Shown here: positions 52,924 to 61,150 of the stretch, in pieces
Position numbering within the stretch: position 1 is the stretch's first letter
How the letters are laid out: each line of letters begins with the position of its first letter
Assembly: GCA_964619935.1 (NCBI GenBank)
Contig: CAZUGO010000047.1
Location: 33,858 to 97,857, forward strand
From: CAZUGO01 sp964619935
Lineage (GTDB): Bacteria > Planctomycetota > Phycisphaerae > UBA1845 > CAIVHJ01
Direction: 5' to 3'
Length of the DNA stretch: 64,000 bases
Notes under the pieces: generated by a model
What the model was told of the DNA's origin: nothing
Database searches by the model: none
The model's input: only the letters and a program-made list of their open reading frames with translations
Translations under genes and position numbers: made by a program

Positions 52924-54078
52924 TCACGGGACCAGCAGCCATTGCAATTCCCACCGCGTCAGAATGATCTGGACGATGAGCAGACCGCCAATCAGCGGTT
53001 TGAAGCGGCAGCGGCCCCGAAGGTGTTCCAGCAAGAAGGCGTGCACCGGAATCAGCGGCAGGAGATAGCGGAATTGAGCGCTGATGAACGGCGTGCGCAA
53101 CAGGATCAACAGGTACACGAGTGCAAACCAGCCGCCGATGTTCCGCCGACGAATCACCAGCAGAATCCCAGCAATGCCGTAGACCGCCAGCAGCGCGGCG
53201 GCCAGCAGCGCCACCGGTGACTCCACGGCCGTCAATCGGATGGTGCGAATCAGCGGGAACCAGGAGTCGGTCACGCCGGCCGCCGGGTACCAGGAGCGGC
53301 CGGCCGACATCATCGCGCCCCATCCGCCGGCCCCGACCTTCGAAATCACGCCCAGCAGGACGACACCCACGGTGCTCAGCAGCACCGACCGCCATGCCGG
53401 CCCCAGGCTTCGCCGGCGGCGGCAGTCGAGGGCGAAGTCGAGGCACAGTGCCGGCCAGATCGCCAGCCCCACCAGCCGAACCTGCGGCAGCACCAAGGCG
53501 CAGATTCCGGCGGCCCAGAACGATTGTCGTTGGTACAGCCACAGGAAACCGACCAGGCAGGCGCAGAACATGGCTTCCGCGTAGACCATGTGCAACACCC
53601 AGCCGGATGGAAACGCACTGACGAACGCCATCAGCGCCGCGCCCAGCCATCGCGAATGGACCGCCGAGCCCCACTGATACAGCGCCCACAACAGCACCCC
53701 GAAGCACCCCAGCGACCACACCGCGCCGCCGACCCATGCCGGCAGTCCAAGACCGGACAGTCCGGCAATGATCGCCGGATACAGCGGCGCAAACGCACGG
53801 GCGGATTGTGCCGGCGGACCGTCGGCCTGGCGGTAGCCGTGCTCGGCGATCTGCAGGTACCAGTAGCTGTCCCATTTGACCAGGAGTTGGCCGCCGAGGG
53901 ACGTCACCGGGGGGACCCCGTGGGTATAACGGGCATCCGGCAGGACCGTGGGCTGGAGCAGCTCGAGACCCGCCAGCACCGCAGCCACCGCCAGCCGGGT
54001 GGCCAGAACGGCCGCACACGCCGTCGCAAACCGCGGCCCCGATGCGCCCGGCGCTGCCGAAGGCTGGTCGACCATCAT
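52924..54078 (-). CDS. PIG-V-like mannosyltransferase
   Basis: A 384-residue GT-C membrane enzyme. The diagnostic KWDSYWYLQIAEHGYR follows the first helix and resembles PIG-V (GPI mannosyltransferase II) and its bacterial homologues. FAPLYPAIIA, AFPSGWVLHMVYAEAMF and the C-terminal FRYLLPLIPVHAF are also family-like. The start is the MM pair at MMVDQPSAAP; 67 upstream in-frame codons overlap a terminator and are excluded. It heads the glycolipid-type cluster. Confidence 0.8.
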   Translation of the reverse strand: MMVDQPSAAPGASGPRFATACAAVLATRLAVAAVLAGLELLQPTVLPDARYTHGVPPVTSLGGQLLVKWDSYWYLQIAEHGYRQADGPPAQSARAFAPLYPAIIAGLSGLGLPAWVGGAVWSLGCFGVLLWALYQWGSAVHSRWLGAALMAFVSAFPSGWVLHMVYAEAMFCACLVGFLWLYQRQSFWAAGICALVLPQVRLVGLAIWPALCLDFALDCRRRRSLGPAWRSVLLSTVGVVLLGVISKVGAGGWGAMMSAGRSWYPAAGVTDSWFPLIRTIRLTAVESPVALLAAALLAVYGIAGILLVIRRRNIGGWFALVYLLILLRTPFISAQFRYLLPLIPVHAFLLEHLRGRCRFKPLIGGLLIVQIILTRWELQWLLVP

Positions 54079-54144
54079 GACGGGCCTATCGGTCGATCGC
54101 GCCGGCCGGAAAGAGCCAAACCCGCGCCAATCGACTCGCCCCAA

Positions 54145-54188
54145 AAACGAAAAGCCCATCCACCACGGTCGACCCGGGGTGGATGGGC
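54145..54188 (-). terminator. Rho-independent terminator of ECF-PDZ operon
   Basis: On the minus strand an 11-bp perfect stem (GCCCATCCACC / GGTGGATGGGC) with a 13-base loop is followed by TTTTCGTTTTT. It lies 24 bp past the first PDZ gene stop and just upstream of the PIG-V gene, separating the two operons. Confidence 0.88.
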
Positions 54189-54211
54189 CTGCTGGACGGC
54201 GGCTGCCGGAG

Positions 54212-55093
54212 TTATTCGAGCCCTTCCAGCAGCTCCTGGTACTTCTCATACAGCCCGGGGTTGCGCTCCGCCAAGTCATCGGCGTCCCGGAATTGCAGAC
54301 TCATCTCGGCGTCACCTTTGTTGACCGTCACGGTAATCTGACCGTCGTCGGCGACGTTGATGCGCGTGGAGGCCTTGCGGGCAGTGCTGAAGAAGCCGAC
54401 CCCCCCGGGTCCGGGGCCGCTGAACTGCATGTTGCCGCCCTTGTTGAGTTCGAGGACCTTGGCCAAGGGGCCTCTCTCGCCGGACCCTTGCCAGTTGAAG
54501 GTCGCTGAGTTGTTCTCCCAGGTGCCTTCACAATCGAACTCCTGGACCTGCTCCTTGCCGTCCTGTTCGATGGTCAATGTGCCCTTGCCCTCTTCGCAGG
54601 TGACGCTGATCTGGACCGCGCCTTCCGGGTGCATCCCCTTCAGCATCTGGTGCAACTCCAACGCGGCGGGACCGCCGGAGGCACGGAACTTCATGATGGG
54701 GTGATCCTGATCGCCCTGCAACTCGAACAACCGGACGTGGTTCGGCCGGGTGCCCAGTTCAACCGTAAAGGACATCTGTTTGTCATCGCGGATGATGTCG
54801 ATGTTCACTTCCTGGCCTGGAGCAAAGCCCTGGATGGACTGGACCAGTTCGGCCACATCGGTCACCGTCCGGCCGTCAAGCCGAGTGATGACGTCGCCGT
54901 TCTGCAGCCCGACCTTGGCGGCTGGGGCGTCCTCACCCACAACCCCCAGAATGGCGACACCGTCCTCGCCGGCCGGCCCCAGGTAAACACCCAGCCACGC
55001 TTGGTTGGATTCCTTGTCGCAGTACTCGGCGGCGGAAGCAACGCCTGTGAACACCGCCAACGCCAATGTGAGCACGGTTAGACTCCTGATCAT
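54212..55093 (-). CDS. Secreted single-PDZ protein
   Basis: A 293-residue exported protein. The signal peptide ends TGVASAAEY. A PDZ domain follows at about 30-115 (AWLGVYLG, GVVGEDAPAAKVGLQNGDVI, GRTVTDVAELVQSI), and then a beta-rich domain of unknown type. No protease triad is visible. It ends with a motif (DDLAERNPGLYEKYQELLEG) also seen in the next upstream PDZ protein. It is the last gene of the ECF operon. Confidence 0.85.
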   Translation of the reverse strand: MIRSLTVLTLALAVFTGVASAAEYCDKESNQAWLGVYLGPAGEDGVAILGVVGEDAPAAKVGLQNGDVITRLDGRTVTDVAELVQSIQGFAPGQEVNIDIIRDDKQMSFTVELGTRPNHVRLFELQGDQDHPIMKFRASGGPAALELHQMLKGMHPEGAVQISVTCEEGKGTLTIEQDGKEQVQEFDCEGTWENNSATFNWQGSGERGPLAKVLELNKGGNMQFSGPGPGGVGFFSTARKASTRINVADDGQITVTVNKGDAEMSLQFRDADDLAERNPGLYEKYQELLEGLE

Positions 55094-55142
55094 GGTACGG
55101 TCCTTTCAAAACGACGGGGGGCTCGGACGTTACGGACAACGT

Positions 55143-56441
55143 CTATTCAGACGCGTCCAAGGCTAGATAGCGCTCAAAAAGAATCGGGTTGTGCAGCCGT
55201 AACTGTTCCGCGTCGCCAAATACGCGGATCGATTCGGCATCGTCCTGCCGGCGAGTGACGGTGATGGTGCCGTCGTCGTCGGTCTTGAAGCTGATCAACG
55301 CCGCGGGGAATTGGCGTTCGAAGCGGCTGAGCCGCTCGTGGGTTCGTTGCAGATCGGCCTCGATTCTGCCCAGATGCTGGGCCAGGCGGCGGCTGGATTG
55401 CACATCGACGTCGGCCCAATTGCGCCAGACCTGCTGCCACGCCACGGACGGATCCCCGCTGCCGGCAGCCGGATTCGAATCGGTCAGGCCCACCATCCCG
55501 ACCGACCCCGGAGATTGGACCCAGCTTCCCAGGGCCAGGTTGGGATCCTCGGTGAAGTGGGCCAGGACCTCCTGGGCATCGGACGCCTGGAACACCGCAA
55601 AGGCCTCCTCGTCTGCTTGACGCAAGGCCTGCTCGTTGGGATAGACCTGCTCCTGGGAGCGAACCCCATCACGCGGCTGGCGCCGGACCTTGATGCCCGC
55701 GCCCGGAAAGCACTCAATCATAAACGTGGTCTCGCCTTTGACCGCCTGGCAGAGCACCTTCGGCTGGCCGTCGTGGGCCACCACCTCCAGGGTTCGCCGC
55801 CGGACTGCGGGCAGCAAGCGGCGAAACTGCTTGGGGATATCGGGCCCGCTGAGTTCCTGGACCACGATTTCACCGTTGTGACCCCGGCGCAGGATCTTGC
55901 CGGTCACGACTACATTATCCTTATATATTGCTTCCGGCACCGTACCGAACCGCCAGCGGTACTGGGCGGGGTCCTGTGGAATCGCCGCCAGGCTGACCGT
56001 CAGCTTGTGCTCGCCGGCCTGGCGCTGCACGACGATGTCGACCACCGTCTCCGGGGCCATCTTGCGGATGGCACGCCCAAACTGGCCGGCATGACTGGGC
56101 ACGTCCTGGCCGTTGAATTGCCGCAGAATGTCATAGCGCTGCAACCCAGCGCGATCCGCCGGGCTGTCGACACAGATGTCGGTGACCACCAGCCCGCTGC
56201 CGCCCAGGCCGAGGTGGGCATCGAGGGCCGGACCCGGCGGTTCCAGCCGCAGGCCCAGCCAGGCCATGCCCGGCGCGTCAGGGTCGTCGATGCCGCCCAG
56301 CACCTCCGCAAAGAGCACCGCCGAAACGGCGTGGGACGGCACGACATCGCTGTCTCCGTCGAAACCACGGGCCTGGGTGGCGGCCGCCGCCAGGGCAACG
56401 ACCACACCCCACAGCAGGTACCCATGCCCTGTGATCCTCAT
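55143..56441 (-). CDS. Secreted PDZ protein, larger paralogue
   Basis: A 432-residue exported protein with a signal peptide (ALAAAATQARG) and a PDZ-like domain (AWLGLRLEPPGP, VTDICVDSPADRAGLQRYDIL, APETVVDIVVQRQAGEHKL). The middle section is unrecognised. The C-terminal part contains a heptad helix (HLGRIEADLQRTHERLSRFE) and the shared ending DAEQLRLHNPILFERYLALD. No catalytic residues of HtrA-type proteases are seen. It lies 12 bp downstream of the anti-sigma-like gene. Confidence 0.8.
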   Translation of the reverse strand: MRITGHGYLLWGVVVALAAAATQARGFDGDSDVVPSHAVSAVLFAEVLGGIDDPDAPGMAWLGLRLEPPGPALDAHLGLGGSGLVVTDICVDSPADRAGLQRYDILRQFNGQDVPSHAGQFGRAIRKMAPETVVDIVVQRQAGEHKLTVSLAAIPQDPAQYRWRFGTVPEAIYKDNVVVTGKILRRGHNGEIVVQELSGPDIPKQFRRLLPAVRRRTLEVVAHDGQPKVLCQAVKGETTFMIECFPGAGIKVRRQPRDGVRSQEQVYPNEQALRQADEEAFAVFQASDAQEVLAHFTEDPNLALGSWVQSPGSVGMVGLTDSNPAAGSGDPSVAWQQVWRNWADVDVQSSRRLAQHLGRIEADLQRTHERLSRFERQFPAALISFKTDDDGTITVTRRQDDAESIRVFGDAEQLRLHNPILFERYLALDASE

Positions 56442-56453
56442 CGCGCCCGTCCT

Positions 56454-57017
56454 TTACATTTCGCCGGAAGCCAGCAGCACGGTTCCAGCCGGCTGCATGC
56501 CGGCCGGCTGACGATGATGCTCGGTGGTGTGCTTGACTTCCAGGAGGTACAAAGCATCCTCCTTGTCGTCGAGCACCCCGTAATAATCGAGAACGGTTCC
56601 ACGCTCGCGGACCGGTGATCCGGTGTCGACCAAGCGCATCCAGTCGGTCGGCGGACTTTCCATGACCGGCGGGGTGATCCCCGCCCGGCCATCCAGCCCG
56701 CGCCCGGATCCCAGCCAGGCGATTCCCAAGATCAGGCACGCCGCAACCGCTGCGGCCGCCGGGGCCAGCAGCCTCCACCAGCGGCGGCCCTGGGGCCGGG
56801 CCGAAATCCGCGCGACGGCGGCCGGTGGCCCGGAGTGGCACACGGCATTCAGCAGTTCCGCCGACCACAAGTCGACCTGCTGCATCTCCTCCAGTTGCCG
56901 GCGGACCTGCGGATCGCGGATCAGTCGCTTGTCGAGTTCATAGGATTCCTCGGCCGTCAGCGCCTGGTCCAGCTTGCGGTTGATCAGGTGTTCCAGTCGT
57001 TCGTCGCGCTTGCTCAT
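56454..57017 (-). CDS. Single-pass anti-sigma-factor-like protein
   Basis: A 187-residue protein. The N-terminal cytoplasmic part (LINRKLDQALTAEESYELDK) resembles the helical zinc-free anti-sigma domain. A single transmembrane helix (APAAAAVAACLILGIAWLG) follows at about 85-105, then a periplasmic tail. No CxxC zinc motif is present. It starts 8 bp after the ECF gene, the standard arrangement of sigma and anti-sigma genes. Confidence 0.75.
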   Translation of the reverse strand: MSKRDERLEHLINRKLDQALTAEESYELDKRLIRDPQVRRQLEEMQQVDLWSAELLNAVCHSGPPAAVARISARPQGRRWWRLLAPAAAAVAACLILGIAWLGSGRGLDGRAGITPPVMESPPTDWMRLVDTGSPVRERGTVLDYYGVLDDKEDALYLLEVKHTTEHHRQPAGMQPAGTVLLASGEM

Positions 57018-57025
57018 GTCCCTTC

Positions 57026-57601
57026 CTATAGCCGGCCGTCAAGTGCTTCCCGGAGATGCCGCCGGGCCCGCACCAGTCGGGTCTCCACGGTATCGATCGG
57101 CAAGCCCAGCACTTCGGCAATCTCCTGGTAGCTCCAGTCCTCCAGATGGCGCAGCACGAACGGCTCCCGGTATAACGCCGGTAGCCCGCGGAGCGCGTTC
57201 AATAAGGCCTCCCGTTGTTCGGAGCCCATCCCGGCGTCCGGCGGTTCTTGCCCGGTAACGCCGGTCCGAACGTGCTCGACCAGGGCCCGGTTGAACCGCC
57301 GCCGCCGGGTAATCTCGCGGCCGGCGTCCATGGCCGCGTTGCGGGCCAGCCGATACAACCAACTGCGCCAACGACGCGGATCCTTGAGCGTCCCGATTTG
57401 CTGCCAAACCCCCGTCCAGACTTGCTGGTTGACATCTTCCAGGCGGTCGCGGTCACCCAACACACCGTAAATCACCCCGCGGACCCACTTGCTCTGGCGG
57501 CGCGCAAATTCCTCGAACGCTTCGCGGTCGCCCGCCAGGATCGCCTCCAAAACCGGCAATTCCAAGTCCAGATTCTCAGTGAGTGCCCGGGTCATCAACA
57601 T
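57026..57601 (-). CDS. ECF RNA polymerase sigma factor
   Basis: A 191-residue sigma-70 family protein. Region 2 is seen in LEDVNQQVWTGVWQQI and RRWRSWLYRLARNAAMD. Region 4 is LPALYREPFVLRHLEDWSYQ followed by EIAEVLGLPIDTVETRLVRA. It is adjacent to an anti-sigma-like membrane protein and two secreted PDZ proteins, which suggests an envelope stress circuit. Met1 and Met3 are both possible starts; no strong Shine-Dalgarno sequence is visible. Confidence 0.93.
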   Translation of the reverse strand: MLMTRALTENLDLELPVLEAILAGDREAFEEFARRQSKWVRGVIYGVLGDRDRLEDVNQQVWTGVWQQIGTLKDPRRWRSWLYRLARNAAMDAGREITRRRRFNRALVEHVRTGVTGQEPPDAGMGSEQREALLNALRGLPALYREPFVLRHLEDWSYQEIAEVLGLPIDTVETRLVRARRHLREALDGRL

Positions 57602-57657
57602 CTACCAATGACGAGCATGGAGCCCGATCCCTGTCATCGCCGGCCGCCCCTTCCGCG

Positions 57658-57663
57658 ATTATA
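57658..57663 (-). promoter_or_regulatory. Perfect TATAAT -10 upstream of ECF sigma gene
   Basis: On the minus strand TATAAT ends about 57 bp before the ECF start. No good -35 is found at the normal distance; a TTGGCA lies only 11 bp upstream. The -10 alone makes this a tentative promoter. Confidence 0.35.
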
Positions 57664-57835
57664 AGCCCATCCGATGCCAATGGGACCCCCAAACCGCAAG
57701 CCGGCCCACGATTCGCGGTCGAACCGTAGGCCGGCATAGGCAAGGGAGAAACGGGATTGTAAAGCGCCGTGGGGGGGGGGCAATCGGACCCCCCCGCGAC
57801 CGATCACCCAGACCCCCCGGTCCGATATTCGCAGG

Positions 57836-58600
57836 TCACTCTTCCACCGGCACCGCCACATCCAACTGGCGGGCAATGCGCAGCGCTTCCGCCGCGTCGG
57901 CCGCGCCGCCGGTGACGATCAGGGCGTTGAGTCGATCGTCGGGCACCAGCCGCAAGCCCTGCCGGGATCCCGGAACAGCGAGACAGCGCTCCAGCAGACC
58001 ACAGACGGTGCCGGCCTGGGCGTACTGCAGGCGCATGATCCGGGTGACACGTTTGTCTTCTTCCGCCGGAGCGTGCCGTTCGGGCACATCCAGGGCGGCA
58101 ATCAGCGAAGCCATCTGATCCAGTTCCTCAGGCGTGCCGCGCATCAGGATGGCATTGTTATGGTCCAGCCAGGTCAGCTTGTGGGGCTGGTCCTGGTCTT
58201 GGAATAACGGCCGCAGATGTTCGGCAACCACCCGGCTCTGCATGTGCTCGAGCATGACCACTCCGGTCTTCCGTTGCGGGCCCACTGCTTCGCCCGAATC
58301 GCGCAGGACGGCCGGCCGCACCTGCTGATCGATTTCGTAAACCATTTGGCGAACCCGCTGCTGCACCGGCTGGGGACCCTGAACGATGATCGAGTTGGTG
58401 AACTGGTCGGTCCGGACACTGACCAGATCGCCCAGCGCGGCCGCACACACCGCCGCCGGAACGTGGTGCAGCCTGTACGCCGTGACCACCGCCGGGCTCC
58501 TGTCGGTCTCCGCTTCCAAACCACTCGCTGCCAGGACCGTCCCCGCCGCCAGGCCCACGAATGCCACCAAAGCCGCCCATCGATTCCATGGTGTGACCAT
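57836..58600 (-). CDS. Exported secretin-N-domain protein without secretin pore
   Basis: A 254-residue protein with a signal peptide (LVAFVGLAAGTVLAASGLEA). It has two or three secretin/GspD N-type (KH-like) domains: FTNSIIVQGPQPVQQRVRQM, LTWLDHNNAILMRGTPEELD and VPDDRLNALIVTGGAADAAE. It stops before any secretin barrel and has the length of N-domains only. It could be a truncated or accessory secretin, or a regulator of one. AAGGAG seven bases before the ATG fixes the start. Confidence 0.72.
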   Translation of the reverse strand: MVTPWNRWAALVAFVGLAAGTVLAASGLEAETDRSPAVVTAYRLHHVPAAVCAAALGDLVSVRTDQFTNSIIVQGPQPVQQRVRQMVYEIDQQVRPAVLRDSGEAVGPQRKTGVVMLEHMQSRVVAEHLRPLFQDQDQPHKLTWLDHNNAILMRGTPEELDQMASLIAALDVPERHAPAEEDKRVTRIMRLQYAQAGTVCGLLERCLAVPGSRQGLRLVPDDRLNALIVTGGAADAAEALRIARQLDVAVPVEE

Positions 58601-58767
58601 CGTTACACTCCTTGTCGCCGGCGGTGTTGGGTGAGCGCCCGACCGCCCGCACCGCAGTTCCCTGCCCAGCACCGGGCAATTCTGATCCTGGTACACCCAG
58701 GCCTTGCTCCGGTTGCGACGCGGCCGAGATTTGCGGCACTGCCGTCGCCGGCTAGAATGAACCGCGC

Positions 58768-60189
58768 ATGATCAAGACCAAGACCATCGCCACTCTTGGC
58801 CCGGCCAGCAGCGCGCCGGAAGTCCTGCAGGCCCTGCTCGAAGCCGGCGTCGATGTGGTCCGGCTGAATTATGCACATGGCACCCTCGAGGAGCACGCCC
58901 GGGCGCTGGCCTGCACCCGTGAATTGGCCGCTCGACAGGACCGGGCTGTTGCCGTCCTGGGCGATCTGGCGGGCCCCAAAATCCGCATCGGCATGATGGA
59001 TCCGCAGGATCGCACACTGATCAGCGGAAGCACACTGGTCATCCAACGGCAGCCGATCCTGGGAACCAGCAGCCGCCTGAGCACAACGCATCCGGGCTTG
59101 ATCGACCAGGTGGCCGTCGGCGACCGGGTGCTCATCGACGACGGCCAGATCCTGTTGACCGTCTGCACCGTCTCGGCCGACCAGATCACCTGTTACTGCA
59201 GCCATGGTGGGTTATTGTCCGACCACAAGGGCGTCAATCTGCCCGACTCCGATCTGGCCGTGCCGGCGCTCACCGACAAAGACCTTCGGGATCTGCAGTG
59301 GTCGATTGACCACGAGGTGGACTACCTGGCCCTGTCCTTCGTGCGCCACCCCCAGGATCTGCGGATGTTACGCGAGCGGTTGCGGGCGGCCGGGAGTGAC
59401 ATCGGCGTTGTGGCCAAGATCGAGAAGCCGCAAGCCGTCGAGCACATCCAATCGATCATCGAAGAAGCCGACGCCGTCCTGGTGGCCCGCGGCGACCTGG
59501 CCGTCGAGATGGACCACGCCCGCGTCCCGGCATTACAGAAGGACATCACCGTTCGCTGCCTGCAGTCCGGCAAGCCGGTGATCATCGCCACCCAGATGCT
59601 TCAGAGCATGGTCGACTCGCCCACCCCGACCCGGGCCGAGGTCAGCGATGTGGCCAACGCCATCCTGGACAGCGCCGACGCAGTGCTGCTTTCGTCGGAA
59701 ACCTCGGTCGGCCACTACCCGGTGGAAGCGGTCCACTGGATCCAACGCACGGCAGCCGCCACCGAAGCCTATCACGCCCGGTTACCCCCTCCGGACCCTC
59801 CCCAGGTCCACGGGACCGAGCTGGAAGTCACGGCCGCCATCGCCCAGTGCGCCCGCACCCTGGCCCGGCGGCTCAACCCCCCGCTGGCCGCGGTCTGGAC
59901 CCACAGTGGCAGCAGCGCCCGACTGCTCAGCAAGCACCGCTTCGACCAGCCGATCATCGCCCTGACCCAGCACCCTCGGACCCTCGGCAAGCTGGCCTTG
60001 TACTACGGGGTCCGGCCCGTCCTGGCCACCTGCCCGCAGACCGCCGCCGAAATGCTGCAGTTGCTCGACGGCATCGTGCTCCAGCGGGGCTGGGCCCAAC
60101 CCGGCGATGCCATCATCGTGGTCGCCGGCACCCAGTTCGCACTCACCGGCGGAAACAACACCCTGACCATCCATCGCGTCGGCGCCTAA
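58768..60189 (+). CDS. pyk: Pyruvate kinase
   Basis: A 473-residue glycolytic enzyme that transfers phosphate from PEP to ADP. Motifs are TIATLGPASS, GVDVVRLNYAHG, VAKIEKPQAVEHIQ (substrate Lys/Glu), ADAVLVARGDLAVEM, PVIIATQMLQSM and PTRAEVSDVANAILDSADAV. The usual LSGET of the ADP/metal region reads LSSET here, a modest change. A C-terminal regulatory domain is present. The start ATG begins the N-terminal strand KTKTIATLGP. Confidence 0.97.
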   Translation: MIKTKTIATLGPASSAPEVLQALLEAGVDVVRLNYAHGTLEEHARALACTRELAARQDRAVAVLGDLAGPKIRIGMMDPQDRTLISGSTLVIQRQPILGTSSRLSTTHPGLIDQVAVGDRVLIDDGQILLTVCTVSADQITCYCSHGGLLSDHKGVNLPDSDLAVPALTDKDLRDLQWSIDHEVDYLALSFVRHPQDLRMLRERLRAAGSDIGVVAKIEKPQAVEHIQSIIEEADAVLVARGDLAVEMDHARVPALQKDITVRCLQSGKPVIIATQMLQSMVDSPTPTRAEVSDVANAILDSADAVLLSSETSVGHYPVEAVHWIQRTAAATEAYHARLPPPDPPQVHGTELEVTAAIAQCARTLARRLNPPLAAVWTHSGSSARLLSKHRFDQPIIALTQHPRTLGKLALYYGVRPVLATCPQTAAEMLQLLDGIVLQRGWAQPGDAIIVVAGTQFALTGGNNTLTIHRVGA

Positions 60190-60271
60190 CTGAACTAAAC
60201 TGACCCGGCCCCGGCCGGCAGGCTGAAGCCCTTGCTGGGGCATCAAGCCCAGGGCACCGCCCGTTCAGAAT

Positions 60272-60403
60272 AAATGGTACCACCATTTCAATCAGATGGT
60301 ACCTTCGTTTTATCCAAATGGTACCACCATTTGGTCAAATTCGTGGTACCATTTATATAAAATGGTATCTTGGTTTGATCATTCTGGTGGTACCATTTGA
60401 ATT
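60272..60403. repeat. Second 22-bp-period repeat array, AT-rich, six GGTACC-centred units
   Basis: Six consecutive 22-bp units (60272, 60294, 60316, 60338, 60360, 60382) each carry GGTACC or GGTATC. In units 1, 2, 3 and 5 the core follows AAAT or AGAT. In units 4 and 6 the reverse-complement orientation (GTGGTACCATTT) appears and the core is shifted 3 bp. Each unit thus again holds palindromes spaced about one helical turn apart. Base composition drops to roughly 40% GC in a GC-rich genome. It sits just after pyk and abuts the SYLF remnant. Confidence 0.9.
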
Positions 60404-60461
60404 CAAACCGCCGTCGCCCGCGGCTAAGGCTCGGACTTCTTCGCGGAAGCGGCCGGAGTCC

Positions 60462-60623
60462 AAGGCCAAAGTTGAAAGCGCCGCGGGGTGCGGTGTTTTT
60501 GCGAACGTGGGCAGCAGGGTACTGCTGCCGGCCACGGTCCACGGCTACGGCATCGGCCGCGGCACCTACATGAGAATGGTCGAACTCGGCGGTGGTCTCG
60601 GGCTGGGCGTCAAGAAGTCATGA
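60462..60623 (+). pseudogene. Remnant of SYLF-domain (YSC84-like) lipid-binding protein
   Basis: The translation ESAAGCGVFANVGSRVLLPA, then TVHGYGIGRGTYMRMVELGG and GLGLGVKKS, matches by eye the middle of SYLF-domain proteins, which bind phospholipids. Normally a conserved FRVVFVF strand follows, but a stop codon comes immediately. The N-terminal half is missing. It is therefore a decayed fragment, sitting directly beside the 22-bp array. Confidence 0.5.
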
Positions 60624-60988
60624 GGGACGCTGCAGAGACTCCTGGACCTCGGACTCGTTGCCCACAGACCCTGGCGCGCCGGGCAGTCGAGGAGCAATTT
60701 GACGAGTTCCACTTCCGCGCCGCGTAGTTGGGTCAGGTGGCGGTGAACGTGCCTCCGGCCCGGCCGGGCGCGGAGTATCCTCCATATCCTGCTTGACTAA
60801 GTGGACTGCCAGCTCACGCAGCTCGCAGTCAATGCCCGCACGCCGTCCAGCCTGGGCGGCTGGGCATCGATTGTCCGGGGCTTATTCGCACGCCGATGCA
60901 TGTTACGAGTACGACCCCTCCCGGTTAGGCCACCCCGTTCGGCCCGATTCACCCCTATTCGGCGGGCCGGGATGGGCATTCCATCCGT
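60624..60988. other. Region between SYLF remnant and HipBST operators
   Basis: About 360 bp in which I recognise no gene, repeat or site. Confidence 0.3.
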
Positions 60989-61002
60989 TCCCGTTCGGGA
61001 AT
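60989..61002. promoter_or_regulatory. Operator 1 of HipBST (TTCCCG-TT-CGGGAA)
   Basis: A 14-bp inverted repeat with perfect 6-bp arms and TT at the centre. It is the most upstream of three sites spaced 71 bp apart before hipB. Confidence 0.7.
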
Positions 61003-61059
61003 GCGGCCCGAGTGGCCGGTGCTGACAGCCGAGGATTTACCTGAATCAGTACTCAACTA

Positions 61060-61073
61060 TTCCCGATCGGGTA
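61060..61073. promoter_or_regulatory. Operator 2 of HipBST (TTCCCGATCGGGTA)
   Basis: Same palindrome with the core CCCGATCGGG intact and one degenerate flank. It lies 71 bp after site 1 and 9 bp upstream of the putative -35 element. Confidence 0.75.
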
Positions 61074-61081
61074 CATATAGC

Positions 61082-61110
61082 TTGACGAACTGGTCTGAAT
61101 CCCCTACGCT
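61082..61110 (+). promoter_or_regulatory. Putative hipBST promoter
   Basis: TTGACG (-35, 5 of 6) at 61082-61087 and TACGCT (-10, 3 of 6) at 61105-61110, spaced 17 bp, lie between operators 2 and 3. The expected transcript start (~61117) precedes the hipB Shine-Dalgarno GGAAGAAG. Confidence 0.5.
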
Positions 61111-61130
61111 TTCTTCGATGATGGCTGATT

Positions 61131-61144
61131 TTCCCGATCGGGAA
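61131..61144. promoter_or_regulatory. Operator 3 of HipBST (perfect TTCCCGATCGGGAA)
   Basis: A perfect 14-bp palindrome, again 71 bp from site 2. Its right arm overlaps the Shine-Dalgarno sequence of hipB, so bound repressor could block both transcription and ribosome loading. Confidence 0.8.
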
Positions 61145-61150
61145 GAAGTT

